From assembly GCA_963811705.1 (NCBI GenBank), contig CAWESL010000008.1, positions 248,001 through 312,000 on the forward strand: 64,000 bases of DNA. Direction: 5' to 3'. Source of the stretch: DATJPR01 sp963811705 (GTDB lineage Bacteria > Bacteroidota > Ignavibacteria > UBA10030 > UBA6906). Of the stretch, positions 51,524-60,299 are shown in pieces. The first letter of the stretch is position 1; each line of letters starts with the position of its first letter. A program made the position numbers and the translations under genes. The notes beneath the pieces were generated by a model. That model was not told the DNA's origin, ran no database searches, and saw nothing but the letters and a program-made list of their open reading frames with translations.

Positions 51524-52225
51524 ATGATTGCCGAAAGCCTCGAAAACATACGGGGAAGGATCCAGCGTGCGTGTCTTCGGGCAGGCAGAGATCCCTCCGA
51601 AGTGACGCTCGTGACGGTGGCGAAGACATTTCCCGTCGAACAGGTAAGGGAAGCGCTTGCAGCCGGGGCGATCGACATCGGCGAAAACTATGTCCAGGAG
51701 CTTCAGGAGAAGCGGCAAGCTCTTGGTTCGGAGAAGGTCCGCTGGCATTTCATCGGGCATCTCCAGAGAAACAAAGTCCGGCTCATCGCACCCTGGATCA
51801 CGATGATCCACGCGGTGGACAATGCCGCCCTTGCGCGGGAGATCGACGATCGGGCAACAAAGGCCGGGACTGTTCTTGACTGCCTGATCGAAGTAAACAC
51901 GACCGATGAACACTCGAAATTCGGCGTGCGGCCGGGCGATGCGTTGCAGCTGGTTGCGGCGCTCGACGGTCTTCGATCGGTGCGGCTCAACGGTTTCATG
52001 ACCATCGGACCATTCCTGCCCGATCCGGAGGGTTCCCGACCGATGTTCAGGGTGCTCCGGGACCTCCGTGATGCCGCCGCTGCCCTCCGGCAGGACAACG
52101 CCCCGATGTGCCATCTTTCGATGGGAATGACCGGGGACTTCGAGGTTGCGATCGAGGAAGGGGCAACGCTCGTGCGGATCGGGACGGCAATCTTCGGCTC
52201 ACGGAAAAAGCGGGAAGGATCATAG
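51524..52225 (+). CDS. YggS/PROSC family PLP-binding protein
   Basis: 233 residues from ATG 51524 (MIAESLENIRGRIQRACLRA); TTG 51515 is an alternative. It is the single-domain alanine-racemase-fold PLP protein: TLVTVAKTFPVEQVREAL carries the PLP lysine, then GENYVQELQEKRQAL, WHFIGHLQRNK, HSKFGV and HLSMGMTGDFEVAIEEG. It maintains PLP homeostasis. It starts the housekeeping run that leads to ileS and lies 21 bp before the divIVA-like gene. Confidence 0.94.
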   Translation: MIAESLENIRGRIQRACLRAGRDPSEVTLVTVAKTFPVEQVREALAAGAIDIGENYVQELQEKRQALGSEKVRWHFIGHLQRNKVRLIAPWITMIHAVDNAALAREIDDRATKAGTVLDCLIEVNTTDEHSKFGVRPGDALQLVAALDGLRSVRLNGFMTIGPFLPDPEGSRPMFRVLRDLRDAAAALRQDNAPMCHLSMGMTGDFEVAIEEGATLVRIGTAIFGSRKKREGS

Positions 52226-52246
52226 CGATCAGGAGGGTCAATCACA

Positions 52247-52804
52247 GTGAAGCTCACGCCACTTGACGTTCGGAAACAGCAGTTCAAGAAGCTCATGCGC
52301 GGATACGATCCTGTCGAGGTCGATACCTTTCTTGAAATGGTCGCTGTCGACATGGAAGAGATTCTGAAGCAGCTGAAAGACTCCCGGGACAAGGAGATTC
52401 ATCTGGAAACGCAGATGGGAGACTACAAGCAGATTGAAAAAACGCTTCAGCAGACGTTGATGCAGGCGCAGGAAGCGACGGGGAAAACCTACGAATCCGC
52501 CCGACGCGAAGCGGAGACGATTATCCGCGAAGCGGAATCCCGCGCCGCGGCGATCATCGATGCCGGCAACAGAGAGCTTTCAAAGCTGAATAACGAAATC
52601 GCCGATCTCAAAGTCCGGCGTGAAACCCTCGTCGGCCGACTGCGGGTGATGCTTTCCTCGGAACTCGACCTCATCAAGGCGATGGATCTCGGCGCCGATC
52701 AATCGATCGATCCCTCGCCATCGCTTGGTTCGGGCAAGGATCACCTCGACGTGGACGCCATCATGAAAACCATCGACCATGACAGAACTTCGCCGTCACA
52801 TTGA
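52247..52804 (+). CDS. DivIVA domain protein
   Basis: 185 residues from GTG 52247. It has the DivIVA N-terminal motif (LTPLDVRKQQFKKLMRGYDP, VEVDTFLEMVAVDMEEIL) followed by two coiled-coil stretches (about 40-150). In other bacteria DivIVA proteins sense membrane curvature and place division or polar factors. The 26-bp overlap with the next gene (PNP) and the close yggS upstream suggest an operon. Confidence 0.9.
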   Translation: MKLTPLDVRKQQFKKLMRGYDPVEVDTFLEMVAVDMEEILKQLKDSRDKEIHLETQMGDYKQIEKTLQQTLMQAQEATGKTYESARREAETIIREAESRAAAIIDAGNRELSKLNNEIADLKVRRETLVGRLRVMLSSELDLIKAMDLGADQSIDPSPSLGSGKDHLDVDAIMKTIDHDRTSPSH

Positions 52805-53600
52805 TGAGTCGCTTGCGTACCTCCGCACGCGGACCAGGATGACGCCGGCCATCGGCATCATTCTCGGAACCGGGCTCGGCGGCCTTGCGAAAGAGATCCA
52901 GGCGGACGTGGTCATCGACTACGGCGACATTCCGCATTTCCCGCTTTCCACGGTCGAATCGCACCACGGCAAACTCATCTTCGGCACACTCGCGGGGAAA
53001 TCGGTGGTCGCCATGCAGGGAAGGTTCCACTACTATGAGGGATACACCCTGCAGCAGGTGACCTTTCCGGTTCGGGTCATGAAATTCCTCGGCGTCAAGA
53101 CGCTGTTGATCTCGAACGCCGCCGGCGGCATGAACCCGAATTTCCGCCGCGGCAGCATCATGATCATCAGCGATCATATTAATCTGCTCGGCGACAATCC
53201 GCTTATGGGCCCGAACGACGACAGCCTGGGGCCGCGGTTCCCGGACATGTCAGAACCCTACAGCCGGGAACTCATCGCTCTGGCAGAGACGATCGCACTG
53301 GACCTGAAAATCAAAACGGAACGCGGAGTGTTCGTGGCAGTGCCGGGTCCGAATCTCGAGACGAGAGCGGAGTACCGATTTCTCCGCTTCATCGGCGCGG
53401 ACGCTGTGGGAATGTCGACCGTCCCGGAAAACATCGTCGCGAACCACATGGGGCTGAAGGTCCTCGGCTTTTCGATCATCACCGATGAATGTTTTCCGGA
53501 TTCCCTGCAGCCGGCGAAGGTCGAGGAGATCATCGCTGTGGCAAATGCGACGGAGCCGAAGCTGACGGCGATCATGAAGGCTGTCGTCGGGAAGATTTGA
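52779..53600 (+). CDS. Purine nucleoside phosphorylase (PNP-I trimeric type)
   Basis: 273 residues from ATG 52779, overlapping the divIVA-like gene by 26 bp. Family motifs are IILGTGLGGLAKEI, MQGRFHYYEGY, ISNAAGGMNPNFRRG, AVPGPNLETRAEY and DAVGMSTVPE. It splits purine (deoxy)nucleosides such as inosine and guanosine with phosphate. Whether it prefers inosine/guanosine or also xanthosine cannot be read by eye. It is followed, after a small intergenic stretch, by a DUF2905 gene. Confidence 0.94.
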   Translation: MTELRRHIDESLAYLRTRTRMTPAIGIILGTGLGGLAKEIQADVVIDYGDIPHFPLSTVESHHGKLIFGTLAGKSVVAMQGRFHYYEGYTLQQVTFPVRVMKFLGVKTLLISNAAGGMNPNFRRGSIMIISDHINLLGDNPLMGPNDDSLGPRFPDMSEPYSRELIALAETIALDLKIKTERGVFVAVPGPNLETRAEYRFLRFIGADAVGMSTVPENIVANHMGLKVLGFSIITDECFPDSLQPAKVEEIIAVANATEPKLTAIMKAVVGKI

Positions 53601-53612
53601 TGTCATGTCGGG

Positions 53613-53656
53613 ACGTTGCATGCAACGTTCGGACGAGGCTCCTCTCGTTGAGGAGG
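53613..53656 (+). promoter_or_regulatory. Palindrome and hairpin sequestering the DUF2905 ribosome-binding site
   Basis: A perfect 16-bp palindrome ACGTTGCATGCAACGT (53613-53628) is followed by CTCCTC (53639-53644) pairing with GAGGAG (53650-53655). The second stem covers AGGAGG (53651-53656), the ribosome-binding site of the next gene. Translation of that gene may be damped when it folds. Confidence 0.45.
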
Positions 53657-53663
53657 ATTGTCG

Positions 53664-53885
53664 GTGGAGTCAATTGGGAAAATACTCGTTGGCCTAGGAA
53701 TCCTGATTGCCGTAATTGGCGGGTTGCTCATGTTGTCTCCGCGCATCCCTTGGATAGGCAAGCTCCCCGGCGACATCTCGATTGAAAGAGAGAATTTTCG
53801 TCTGTACATCCCCCTCGGGACGAGTATCCTGCTCAGCGTGTTGCTGAGCCTTGTGCTCTGGTTGATTTCTCACTTCAGAAAATAA
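53664..53885 (+). CDS. DUF2905 small membrane protein
   Basis: 73 residues from GTG 53664, with AGGAGG 7 nt upstream. Two hydrophobic segments (ILVGLGILIAVIGGLLML and SILLSVLLSLVLWLISHF) flank a short conserved loop PWIGKLPGDISIERENFRLY, the hallmark of DUF2905. The role is unknown. Its stop directly precedes the ileS ATG with no gap, so the two are coupled. Confidence 0.9.
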   Translation: MESIGKILVGLGILIAVIGGLLMLSPRIPWIGKLPGDISIERENFRLYIPLGTSILLSVLLSLVLWLISHFRK

Positions 53886-56800
53886 ATGGCGTTCAAGGAA
53901 CTTACCGACAAGCTCTCGTACCCTTCCATGGAGAAGGAGATTCTCCGCTTCTGGAAGGAGCGTGATATTTTCCGGAAGAGCATCACGAGCCGGGAAGGCA
54001 ATCCGGGATTTACCTTCTATGAAGGACCGCCGACGGCCAACGGCCGGCCGGGCATCCACCATGTCATGGCGCGGGCGCTGAAGGACCTCGTGTGCCGGTA
54101 TAAAACGATGAAGGGGTACCAGGTCCATCGAAAAGCCGGATGGGATACGCACGGTCTCCCGGTGGAAATCGAAGTCGAAAAGCAACTCGGATTCAAGCAC
54201 AAGGACGATATCATCCGGTACGGCGTTGCGGAGTTCAATGCGAAGTGCAAGGAATCGGTCTGGAAATACAAGACCGAGTGGGAACAGATGACCGAACAGA
54301 TGGGATACTGGGTCGATCTTCGCGATCCGTATGTGACGTTCGAGAACAATTACATCGAGTCCATCTGGTGGGCGCTCAAGCGTTTTTATGACGAAGGGTT
54401 GATGTACAAGGGGTACAAGATCCAACCCTACTGTCCACGGTGTGAGACGCCGCTGTCGTCACACGAAGTGTCTCAGGGATACGAGGATGTGAAGGACCAG
54501 AGCGTCTATGTCCGGATGCGGTTGAAGAACGATCAGACCACGTCGTTCCTCGTCTGGACCACGACGCCGTGGACGCTCATCTCCAACGTTGCCCTTGCCG
54601 TCGGGCCCGATGTCGATTATGTCAAGGTCTCGCAGAATGGCGAGAACCTGATTCTTGCGGAGGCGCGTCTCGGGGCCCTTCAGGGAGAATACTCCATCGT
54701 CGGAAGGTATAAGGGGCGAGAGCTCGCCGGATGGGAGTACGATAGGATTTTCAATTACCATCCCGTCGACAAAAAAGCGTTTTATGTGGTGACCACGGAT
54801 TTCGTCACGATCGAAGACGGCACCGGGATTGTCCACATGGCGCCGGCCTATGGCGAAGACGACTATCAGGCCGGACGCAAATACGATCTCCCGACGATTC
54901 ACCCCGTCAATAAGAGCGGCGAATTCGGCCCCGATGTCCCCGACTTCCAGGGGAAGTTCGTGAAGGATGCGGATCATGACATCATCCGAAATCTCAAAGA
55001 GCGGGGGATCCTCTATAAGCGTGAGACGGTGACGCACAGCTACCCCCACTGCTGGCGATGCAAGACACCGTTGCTGTATTATGCGCGAGAATCGTGGTAC
55101 ATTCAGACGACGAAGTTTGCGCAGCGCATGATTGAGCTGAACAATCAGATCAACTGGGTCCCCTCGGAAGTGGGCGTGGGCCGATTCGGGAATTGGCTCG
55201 AGGAGAACAAGGACTGGGCCCTCTCGCGAGACCGGTTCTGGGGGACGCCGCTCCCGGTCTGGACGTGTGCACAGTGCGGTAAACAGCGGTGCATCGGAAG
55301 CATTGCCGAACTCAAGGAAGGCGAGAACGTTTCGGATCCCGTCGATTTGCACAAACCGTACGTCGATTCCGTCACATTTCGATGTTCCTGCGGCGGAACC
55401 ATGCGCCGCGTTCCCGAGCTGATCGATGTCTGGTTCGATTCCGGATCCATGCCCTTCGCCCAATGGCATTATCCGTTCGAACACCGTGAGCTCATCGAAT
55501 CGGGGGAACAGTACCCGTCCGACTTCATCTGCGAGGGGATCGATCAGACGCGCGGGTGGTTTTACTCGCTGCACGCAATCGGCACCTTCCTGTTCGACAA
55601 GCCCGCGTACCGAACCGTGATGGTGAATGAGCTCATCCTCGACAAGGATGGGCAAAAGATGTCGAAATCCAAAGGAAATACCGTTGATCCGTTTTCCGTG
55701 CTGACCCGCTACGGCGCCGATGCCACCCGGTGGTATTTGGTGACGACAAGCCCGCCGTGGCGACCGACAAGCTTTGATGAGGAGGGGTTGCTCGATGTCC
55801 AGCGGAAGTTCTTCGGAACTCTCGTGAACACCTACGCGTTTTTCGCCTTGTATGCGAACATCGACGGGTTTACCTATGCCGAACCGCGCATCCCGCTGAA
55901 CGAGCGGCAGGAGATCGACCGCTGGATTCTCTCCGAGCTGCAGTCGCTCCTGCAACGGTATGAATCGTACATGGACGCGTATGACGTCACCAAGGCGGCG
56001 CGGAGCATCAGCGAATTCACCATCGATCAACTTTCCAACTGGTACGTCAGGAGGAACCGGCGGAGGTTCTGGAAGAGCGAAAAGGGGAAGGACAAGACCG
56101 CGGCGAATCAGACACTGTACGAGTGTCTTGACACGGTCGTGAGGATGATGGCGCCGTTCGTGCCGTTCCTTGCGGAGGAACTTCACCGCAACCTGAACGA
56201 GGTCACGCACCGCGACGCGGCGGAATCGGTGCATCTGGCCTCGATGCCGACCGTCGATCCCGCGGCCATCGACAAGGACCTCGAAGAGCGGATGGAGCGC
56301 GCAGAGAAGATCGTCATGCTGGTCCGCGCCATGCGCATGAAGTCAAACCTCAAAGTGCGTCAGCCGCTGCGCCGGATCATCCTGCCGATCGCCGGCGAGC
56401 ACGAACGCGCCGAGATCCGGCAGATGCAGGACGTGATCCTCGAAGAAATCAACGTGAAGACCATCGAGTATGTCACGGATGCATCGGGACTGGTGAGGAA
56501 GAAGGCGAAACCGAATTTCAAGACGCTCGGTCCGAAGTTCGGCAAGAACGTGCAGGGCGTCGCGGCACGGATCAAGGAGATGACCGCGGAGGAAATCTCC
56601 GCGATGGAGTCTTCCGGGAGCGTTGCGGTCGAATCGCAAGGACAAGCGCTCACCATCGCGAAGGAGGACGTCGAGATCGTGCGCGAGGACATTCAGGGGT
56701 GGCTTGTGGAATCGAACGGCTCACTCACGGTCGCACTGGATACGACGCTCGACGACCGGCTGCTCGCGGAGGGGAATGCCCGCGAATTTGTCAACCGCGT

Positions 56801-57029
56801 TCAGAATATGCGGAAAGACGCCGGCTTTGCGGTCACTGACAGGATTGTGATCTTTTGTGAAGCACCTGCGGAAGTCAAATCGATGCTGGAAACTATGCGA
56901 TCATACATTCAAACGGAAACACTGGCAACAGAACTCATGTTTGTCTTTGAGGCCGGCGAATACGATTCCACTGTGGACTTGAACGGCATCGGCGTCCGCG
57001 TTGGAATCAAGCGCCATCCTCAGATCTAA
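53886..57029 (+). CDS. ileS: Isoleucyl-tRNA synthetase
   Basis: 1047 residues. The class I motif GIHH (56-59, in PTANGRPGIHHVMARALKDL) replaces HIGH, and KMSKS is at 591-595 (KMSKSKGNTVDP). A large editing (CP1) domain and zinc-type Cys pairs (CPRCETPLS, CWRCKTPLL, CAQCGKQRC) lie between. Length and sequence point to the eukaryote-like IleS2 type, common in the FCB group and generally less sensitive to mupirocin. It has no gap from the DUF2905 stop. Confidence 0.97.
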   Translation: MAFKELTDKLSYPSMEKEILRFWKERDIFRKSITSREGNPGFTFYEGPPTANGRPGIHHVMARALKDLVCRYKTMKGYQVHRKAGWDTHGLPVEIEVEKQLGFKHKDDIIRYGVAEFNAKCKESVWKYKTEWEQMTEQMGYWVDLRDPYVTFENNYIESIWWALKRFYDEGLMYKGYKIQPYCPRCETPLSSHEVSQGYEDVKDQSVYVRMRLKNDQTTSFLVWTTTPWTLISNVALAVGPDVDYVKVSQNGENLILAEARLGALQGEYSIVGRYKGRELAGWEYDRIFNYHPVDKKAFYVVTTDFVTIEDGTGIVHMAPAYGEDDYQAGRKYDLPTIHPVNKSGEFGPDVPDFQGKFVKDADHDIIRNLKERGILYKRETVTHSYPHCWRCKTPLLYYARESWYIQTTKFAQRMIELNNQINWVPSEVGVGRFGNWLEENKDWALSRDRFWGTPLPVWTCAQCGKQRCIGSIAELKEGENVSDPVDLHKPYVDSVTFRCSCGGTMRRVPELIDVWFDSGSMPFAQWHYPFEHRELIESGEQYPSDFICEGIDQTRGWFYSLHAIGTFLFDKPAYRTVMVNELILDKDGQKMSKSKGNTVDPFSVLTRYGADATRWYLVTTSPPWRPTSFDEEGLLDVQRKFFGTLVNTYAFFALYANIDGFTYAEPRIPLNERQEIDRWILSELQSLLQRYESYMDAYDVTKAARSISEFTIDQLSNWYVRRNRRRFWKSEKGKDKTAANQTLYECLDTVVRMMAPFVPFLAEELHRNLNEVTHRDAAESVHLASMPTVDPAAIDKDLEERMERAEKIVMLVRAMRMKSNLKVRQPLRRIILPIAGEHERAEIRQMQDVILEEINVKTIEYVTDASGLVRKKAKPNFKTLGPKFGKNVQGVAARIKEMTAEEISAMESSGSVAVESQGQALTIAKEDVEIVREDIQGWLVESNGSLTVALDTTLDDRLLAEGNAREFVNRVQNMRKDAGFAVTDRIVIFCEAPAEVKSMLETMRSYIQTETLATELMFVFEAGEYDSTVDLNGIGVRVGIKRHPQI

Positions 57030-57055
57030 CTTATCGTAAGGAGCGAGGAACATCC

Positions 57056-57646
57056 ATGGCGACAAAGGGAACACGGGCGGTTGTCAAATCAGCTGCGTCG
57101 TCCAAAAAGAAGGCCGCCTCGCATGGCAAGAAGACGGCAAAATCCACAGCCGCGAAAGCCTCGACGGCGCATGGGCAGAAAAGCAAGAAAAAGGTGACGA
57201 CGAAGAAGATGGGAACCGAACGACGGGAGCCGACAACGTACTCGTCGGACGAGCTGAAAGCGTTCAAGGAGATGATCCTTTCAAAACGCAAAGAAACGCT
57301 CGATGAGCTCGATGCGCTGAAAGAGAGCATGATGGACGTGAGCACGGGAGAATACGTGAGCGAAAGCTCCAACTACTCCCTGCACATGGAGCAAGGGACC
57401 GACGCCATGGAGCGGGAAAAGACCTTCCTCTTCGCGTCGCGCAGCAGCAAATACGTGAATCAGCTCGACGATGCGCTTGCCCGGATCGAAGCGAAGAGCT
57501 ACGGCGTCTGCCGGATCTGCGGTCTTCTCGTTCCGAAGGAGCGACTGGAAGCGGTTCCCACCGCCCAGACCTGCGCGGAATATAAGAACACCGGGATGCC
57601 GTGCGAACGCGGCCGCATCGCGATGGCCAAGAAAAAAGGGGAATGA
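57056..57646 (+). CDS. DksA/TraR-family zinc-finger protein with a lysine-rich N-terminal tail
   Basis: 196 residues. The first ~60 residues are Lys/Ala/Ser-rich (KSAASSKKKAASHGKKTAKS, KASTAHGQKSKKKVTTKK), like histone H1-type tails. A helical hairpin (about 70-130) leads to the DksA zinc finger CRICGLLVPKERLEAVPTAQ..C. The acidic tip of real DksA (DxxDxA) is replaced here by other residues, so RNA-polymerase control cannot be assumed. It lies between ileS and lspA, the order conserved in this group. Confidence 0.9.
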   Translation: MATKGTRAVVKSAASSKKKAASHGKKTAKSTAAKASTAHGQKSKKKVTTKKMGTERREPTTYSSDELKAFKEMILSKRKETLDELDALKESMMDVSTGEYVSESSNYSLHMEQGTDAMEREKTFLFASRSSKYVNQLDDALARIEAKSYGVCRICGLLVPKERLEAVPTAQTCAEYKNTGMPCERGRIAMAKKKGE

Positions 57647-57649
57647 CCG

Positions 57650-58258
57650 GTGCGGGTCCTCTGGCTCAGTCTTGGGATTGTGCTTGCCGACCAGTGCTCA
57701 AAGCTCCTGGTGCGGGGGATGACCTTCGCTCCCCTGGGCATTTCGTGGACGGGGCTCCAGTACGGGGTCAGTCACAATATTCTCGGGGATTTCCTGCGAT
57801 TGACCTATATTGAAAATCCGGGAATGGCGTTCGGGATCGAACTCGGGGGGAAAGTCCTGTTCGCCGTGATTTCGATCCTCGCGAGCATCATGATCCTCGT
57901 GTATCTCTACCGGGTCCGGAATGAGCGACTCGGGTTTCGCATTGCGCTGGCGATGATCCTCGGCGGTGCGCTCGGCAATCTCGTGGATCGGGTGTTCTAC
58001 GGACTGCTGTTCGATCAGGCGCCGCTCTTCTACGGGAAAGTCGTCGATTTCATTGACGTCGACTTTTTCAATATCAATCTTGGCTTCTATCATTTCCACC
58101 GGTGGCCGGTCTTTAATGTCGCGGATGCCTGTGTGACGATCGGCGTTATTTTCGTGTTCATCTTTCACCGGTCGGCGATTGACCCCGCAAAGCATACGGT
58201 GCCGGAACAACTCCCTGCAGAACCGGCCGGCACCGGAGCACAAGCCGGCAAAGAGTAG
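57650..58258 (+). CDS. lspA: Lipoprotein signal peptidase
   Basis: 202 residues from GTG 57650, 3 bp after the DksA-like stop. Four membrane segments with the two catalytic aspartates in GGALGNLVDRV and NVADACVTIG, plus the family's DQCSKLLV and NPGMAFGI motifs. It cuts prolipoproteins such as the MFP and small lipoprotein encoded here. A hydrophilic C-terminal tail (PEQLPAEPAGTGAQAGKE) goes beyond the usual length. Confidence 0.96.
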   Translation: MRVLWLSLGIVLADQCSKLLVRGMTFAPLGISWTGLQYGVSHNILGDFLRLTYIENPGMAFGIELGGKVLFAVISILASIMILVYLYRVRNERLGFRIALAMILGGALGNLVDRVFYGLLFDQAPLFYGKVVDFIDVDFFNINLGFYHFHRWPVFNVADACVTIGVIFVFIFHRSAIDPAKHTVPEQLPAEPAGTGAQAGKE

Positions 58259-58308
58259 AGATCCGGCCGGTCGCTCCACACCAATCGGCACATCCTGCCC
58301 GGTGTAGT

Positions 58309-59274
58309 ATGCCCTACGAATTCCAGATCGTCGTTCCTCCCGGTCAGAAGAAGGAACGGCTCGATACCTACCTTACCGCGCACGTCGAGAACGCCACCCG
58401 ATCCAAAGTTCAGATCGCGATCAAAGAAGGCGCCGTGCTTGTCAACGGCAAGCAGGTCCGCCCGAGCCACCCGGTTTCCGGCGGCGAAATCATTCACATC
58501 ACCCTCCCGAAGCCGCCCCCGCAAGACGCCGAGCCGGAGCACATCCCCCTCGACATCATTTACGAAGACGACGATCTGATCATCGTGAACAAACCTGCAG
58601 GCATGGTCGTCCACCCCGCGCACGGGAACTACCACGGGACGCTCGTGAACGCGCTGCTCTACCATACACGCAGGCTGTCGACGTTGAACAATCCGGACTT
58701 GCGACCGGGGATTGTTCATCGGCTCGACAAAGACACCTCAGGGCTGCTGGTTGTGGCGAAGAACGACGTCGTGCACGCCAGGCTTGCCAGGCAGTTCGCA
58801 CGGAGAACCACGACGCGGGAATATCAGGCGCTCGTCTGGGGAATATTCAAAATGCAAAGCGGGGTCATTGAAGCGGAACTCGGGAGGTCGAAATCGGATC
58901 GGAAGAAGATGGCGGTTGTGCCGGGAGGGAAGCCGGCCATCACCACGTTTGAGGTCATCCGTCAATACGCATACCTTGCGCTTGTCAGACTCACGCTCAA
59001 GACCGGGAGGACGCATCAGATCCGCGTCCACCTGGCGCATGTCAATCATCCCGTCTTCGGCGATCCGACGTACAACGGACGACATCTCATCGCCGGACCA
59101 GGAACACCGAAGCAAAAAGCGGAAGTCAATCAGCTCCTTGCCATGATCCCGCGCCAGGCGTTGCATGCGAAAACGCTCGGCTTTGTGCATCCATCAACGG
59201 GAGTAACGATGTTGTTCGACTCTGAACTCCCGGCTGACATGCAGCAGGTGATTGATGCGCTTGGGAAAGTCTGA
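58309..59274 (+). CDS. rluD: RluD-family 23S rRNA pseudouridine synthase
   Basis: 321 residues. The S4 domain (about 10-75, KKERLDTYLTAHVENATRSK) leads to the catalytic domain with the signature HRLDKDTSGLLVVAK (Asp is the catalytic residue), and GRTHQIRVHLAHVNHPVFGD near the end. It modifies uridines in helix 69 of 23S rRNA. It ends the housekeeping run; no terminator is evident in the 90 bp after it. Confidence 0.95.
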   Translation: MPYEFQIVVPPGQKKERLDTYLTAHVENATRSKVQIAIKEGAVLVNGKQVRPSHPVSGGEIIHITLPKPPPQDAEPEHIPLDIIYEDDDLIIVNKPAGMVVHPAHGNYHGTLVNALLYHTRRLSTLNNPDLRPGIVHRLDKDTSGLLVVAKNDVVHARLARQFARRTTTREYQALVWGIFKMQSGVIEAELGRSKSDRKKMAVVPGGKPAITTFEVIRQYAYLALVRLTLKTGRTHQIRVHLAHVNHPVFGDPTYNGRHLIAGPGTPKQKAEVNQLLAMIPRQALHAKTLGFVHPSTGVTMLFDSELPADMQQVIDALGKV

Positions 59275-59365
59275 GGTTGCAGGAAGGAGGAGATGAGGGG
59301 ATGGGGGGATTTGGAGTAGTTTTCTTCCTACGTCAAACTCCATACGTCCTACACTATGCCGTACC

Positions 59366-60241
59366 TCAGTCTGATCGTCTGATGCGTACGCTGCCGACGC
59401 CCGACTCGACGCGGATGATCATTTTCCCCTTGGCATTGTCATAGTTGGAGCTGATGTACTCGGAATCGCCGTTGGGAGAAAAATCATCCGGGCAATCGAC
59501 GCGCGAGATCCAGTTCTTTTCGTATAACACCCGTGCACCGATCGACGAGGGAATGACCATCGTAAGAATTCCCATCCCCACCTGGACGTCAAGATCCACC
59601 TCGTGCGCGGTCTCACCGCCGAAATCGAGTTTAAACGTCCCCACGCCACCCTGGAACTTGAAGTGACGGAAGTTCGCATTTCCCAGATTTCTCCCTTCGA
59701 ACTTGCTAACGCCCGCCTCGATGTTCAGGTTCTCGATCATCGACTTGTTCGGCTCGTCGAAGGCGAGGCACACGTCGCTGGCGCCCGTGGAAAGGTTCAG
59801 GTCCTTGACCTGCAGCCCGGAAAGGTTCAGGTCGCCCTTGCCGACGCCGAGTTCAAGATCGAAGGAGATCGGGAGGGCATCCGAAAACTGGAGCGCCCAG
59901 TCGCCGCTCTTCAGATTGGCCAAATGAAACTTCTTGTCCTGCCCGCCGTCGTCCATGTTTTCCCCCTGGCCGAGGGTGAGGTCCATATAGCCGACGCGGT
60001 TGCGGACAGAATAGTCATAGTTGAACTCGCCGGACTTTTGTTTCCGGCTCTCCATCACCACGACCTGGGCCGGTTCACCGCGGGAGATGTGCAGGGAACC
60101 GAAGGAAGTGTTCACAACGACCTTAAGTTCCTTCTCCGTTGTGCGGCCGATCTCCCGCGTTTCCTGGGCGTGAAGGATGCCCGCTGGCGCGGCGATCGTA
60201 AGAGCCAGAAGTGGCGCTATGTTGGAGAGGTGGAGATGCAT
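59366..60241 (-). CDS. Secreted toast-rack/DUF4097-like beta-helix protein
   Basis: 291 residues with signal peptide (about 1-25, ...PAGILHAQE). Repeated short Gly-Asp/Asn strands (VGKGDLNLSGLQVKDLNLST, GVGTFKLDFGGETAHEVDL, VGMGILTMVIPSSIGARVL) are typical of toast-rack or DUF4097-like single-stranded beta-helices, often found in cell-surface stress proteins. It is the gene directly downstream of the ECF sigma factor, where an anti-sigma factor would normally be. Confidence 0.75.
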   Translation of the reverse strand: MHLHLSNIAPLLALTIAAPAGILHAQETREIGRTTEKELKVVVNTSFGSLHISRGEPAQVVVMESRKQKSGEFNYDYSVRNRVGYMDLTLGQGENMDDGGQDKKFHLANLKSGDWALQFSDALPISFDLELGVGKGDLNLSGLQVKDLNLSTGASDVCLAFDEPNKSMIENLNIEAGVSKFEGRNLGNANFRHFKFQGGVGTFKLDFGGETAHEVDLDVQVGMGILTMVIPSSIGARVLYEKNWISRVDCPDDFSPNGDSEYISSNYDNAKGKMIIRVESGVGSVRIRRSD

Positions 60242-60299
60242 GGGTCCGGCACATTTTCTCTACTATTCTATACGTAGGACCGGGGATGGAGGTTTCGGT

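Noticed and set aside
54459..56234. 591-codon minus-strand open frame
   Set aside because: It is antisense to ileS and shows no domain of its own.
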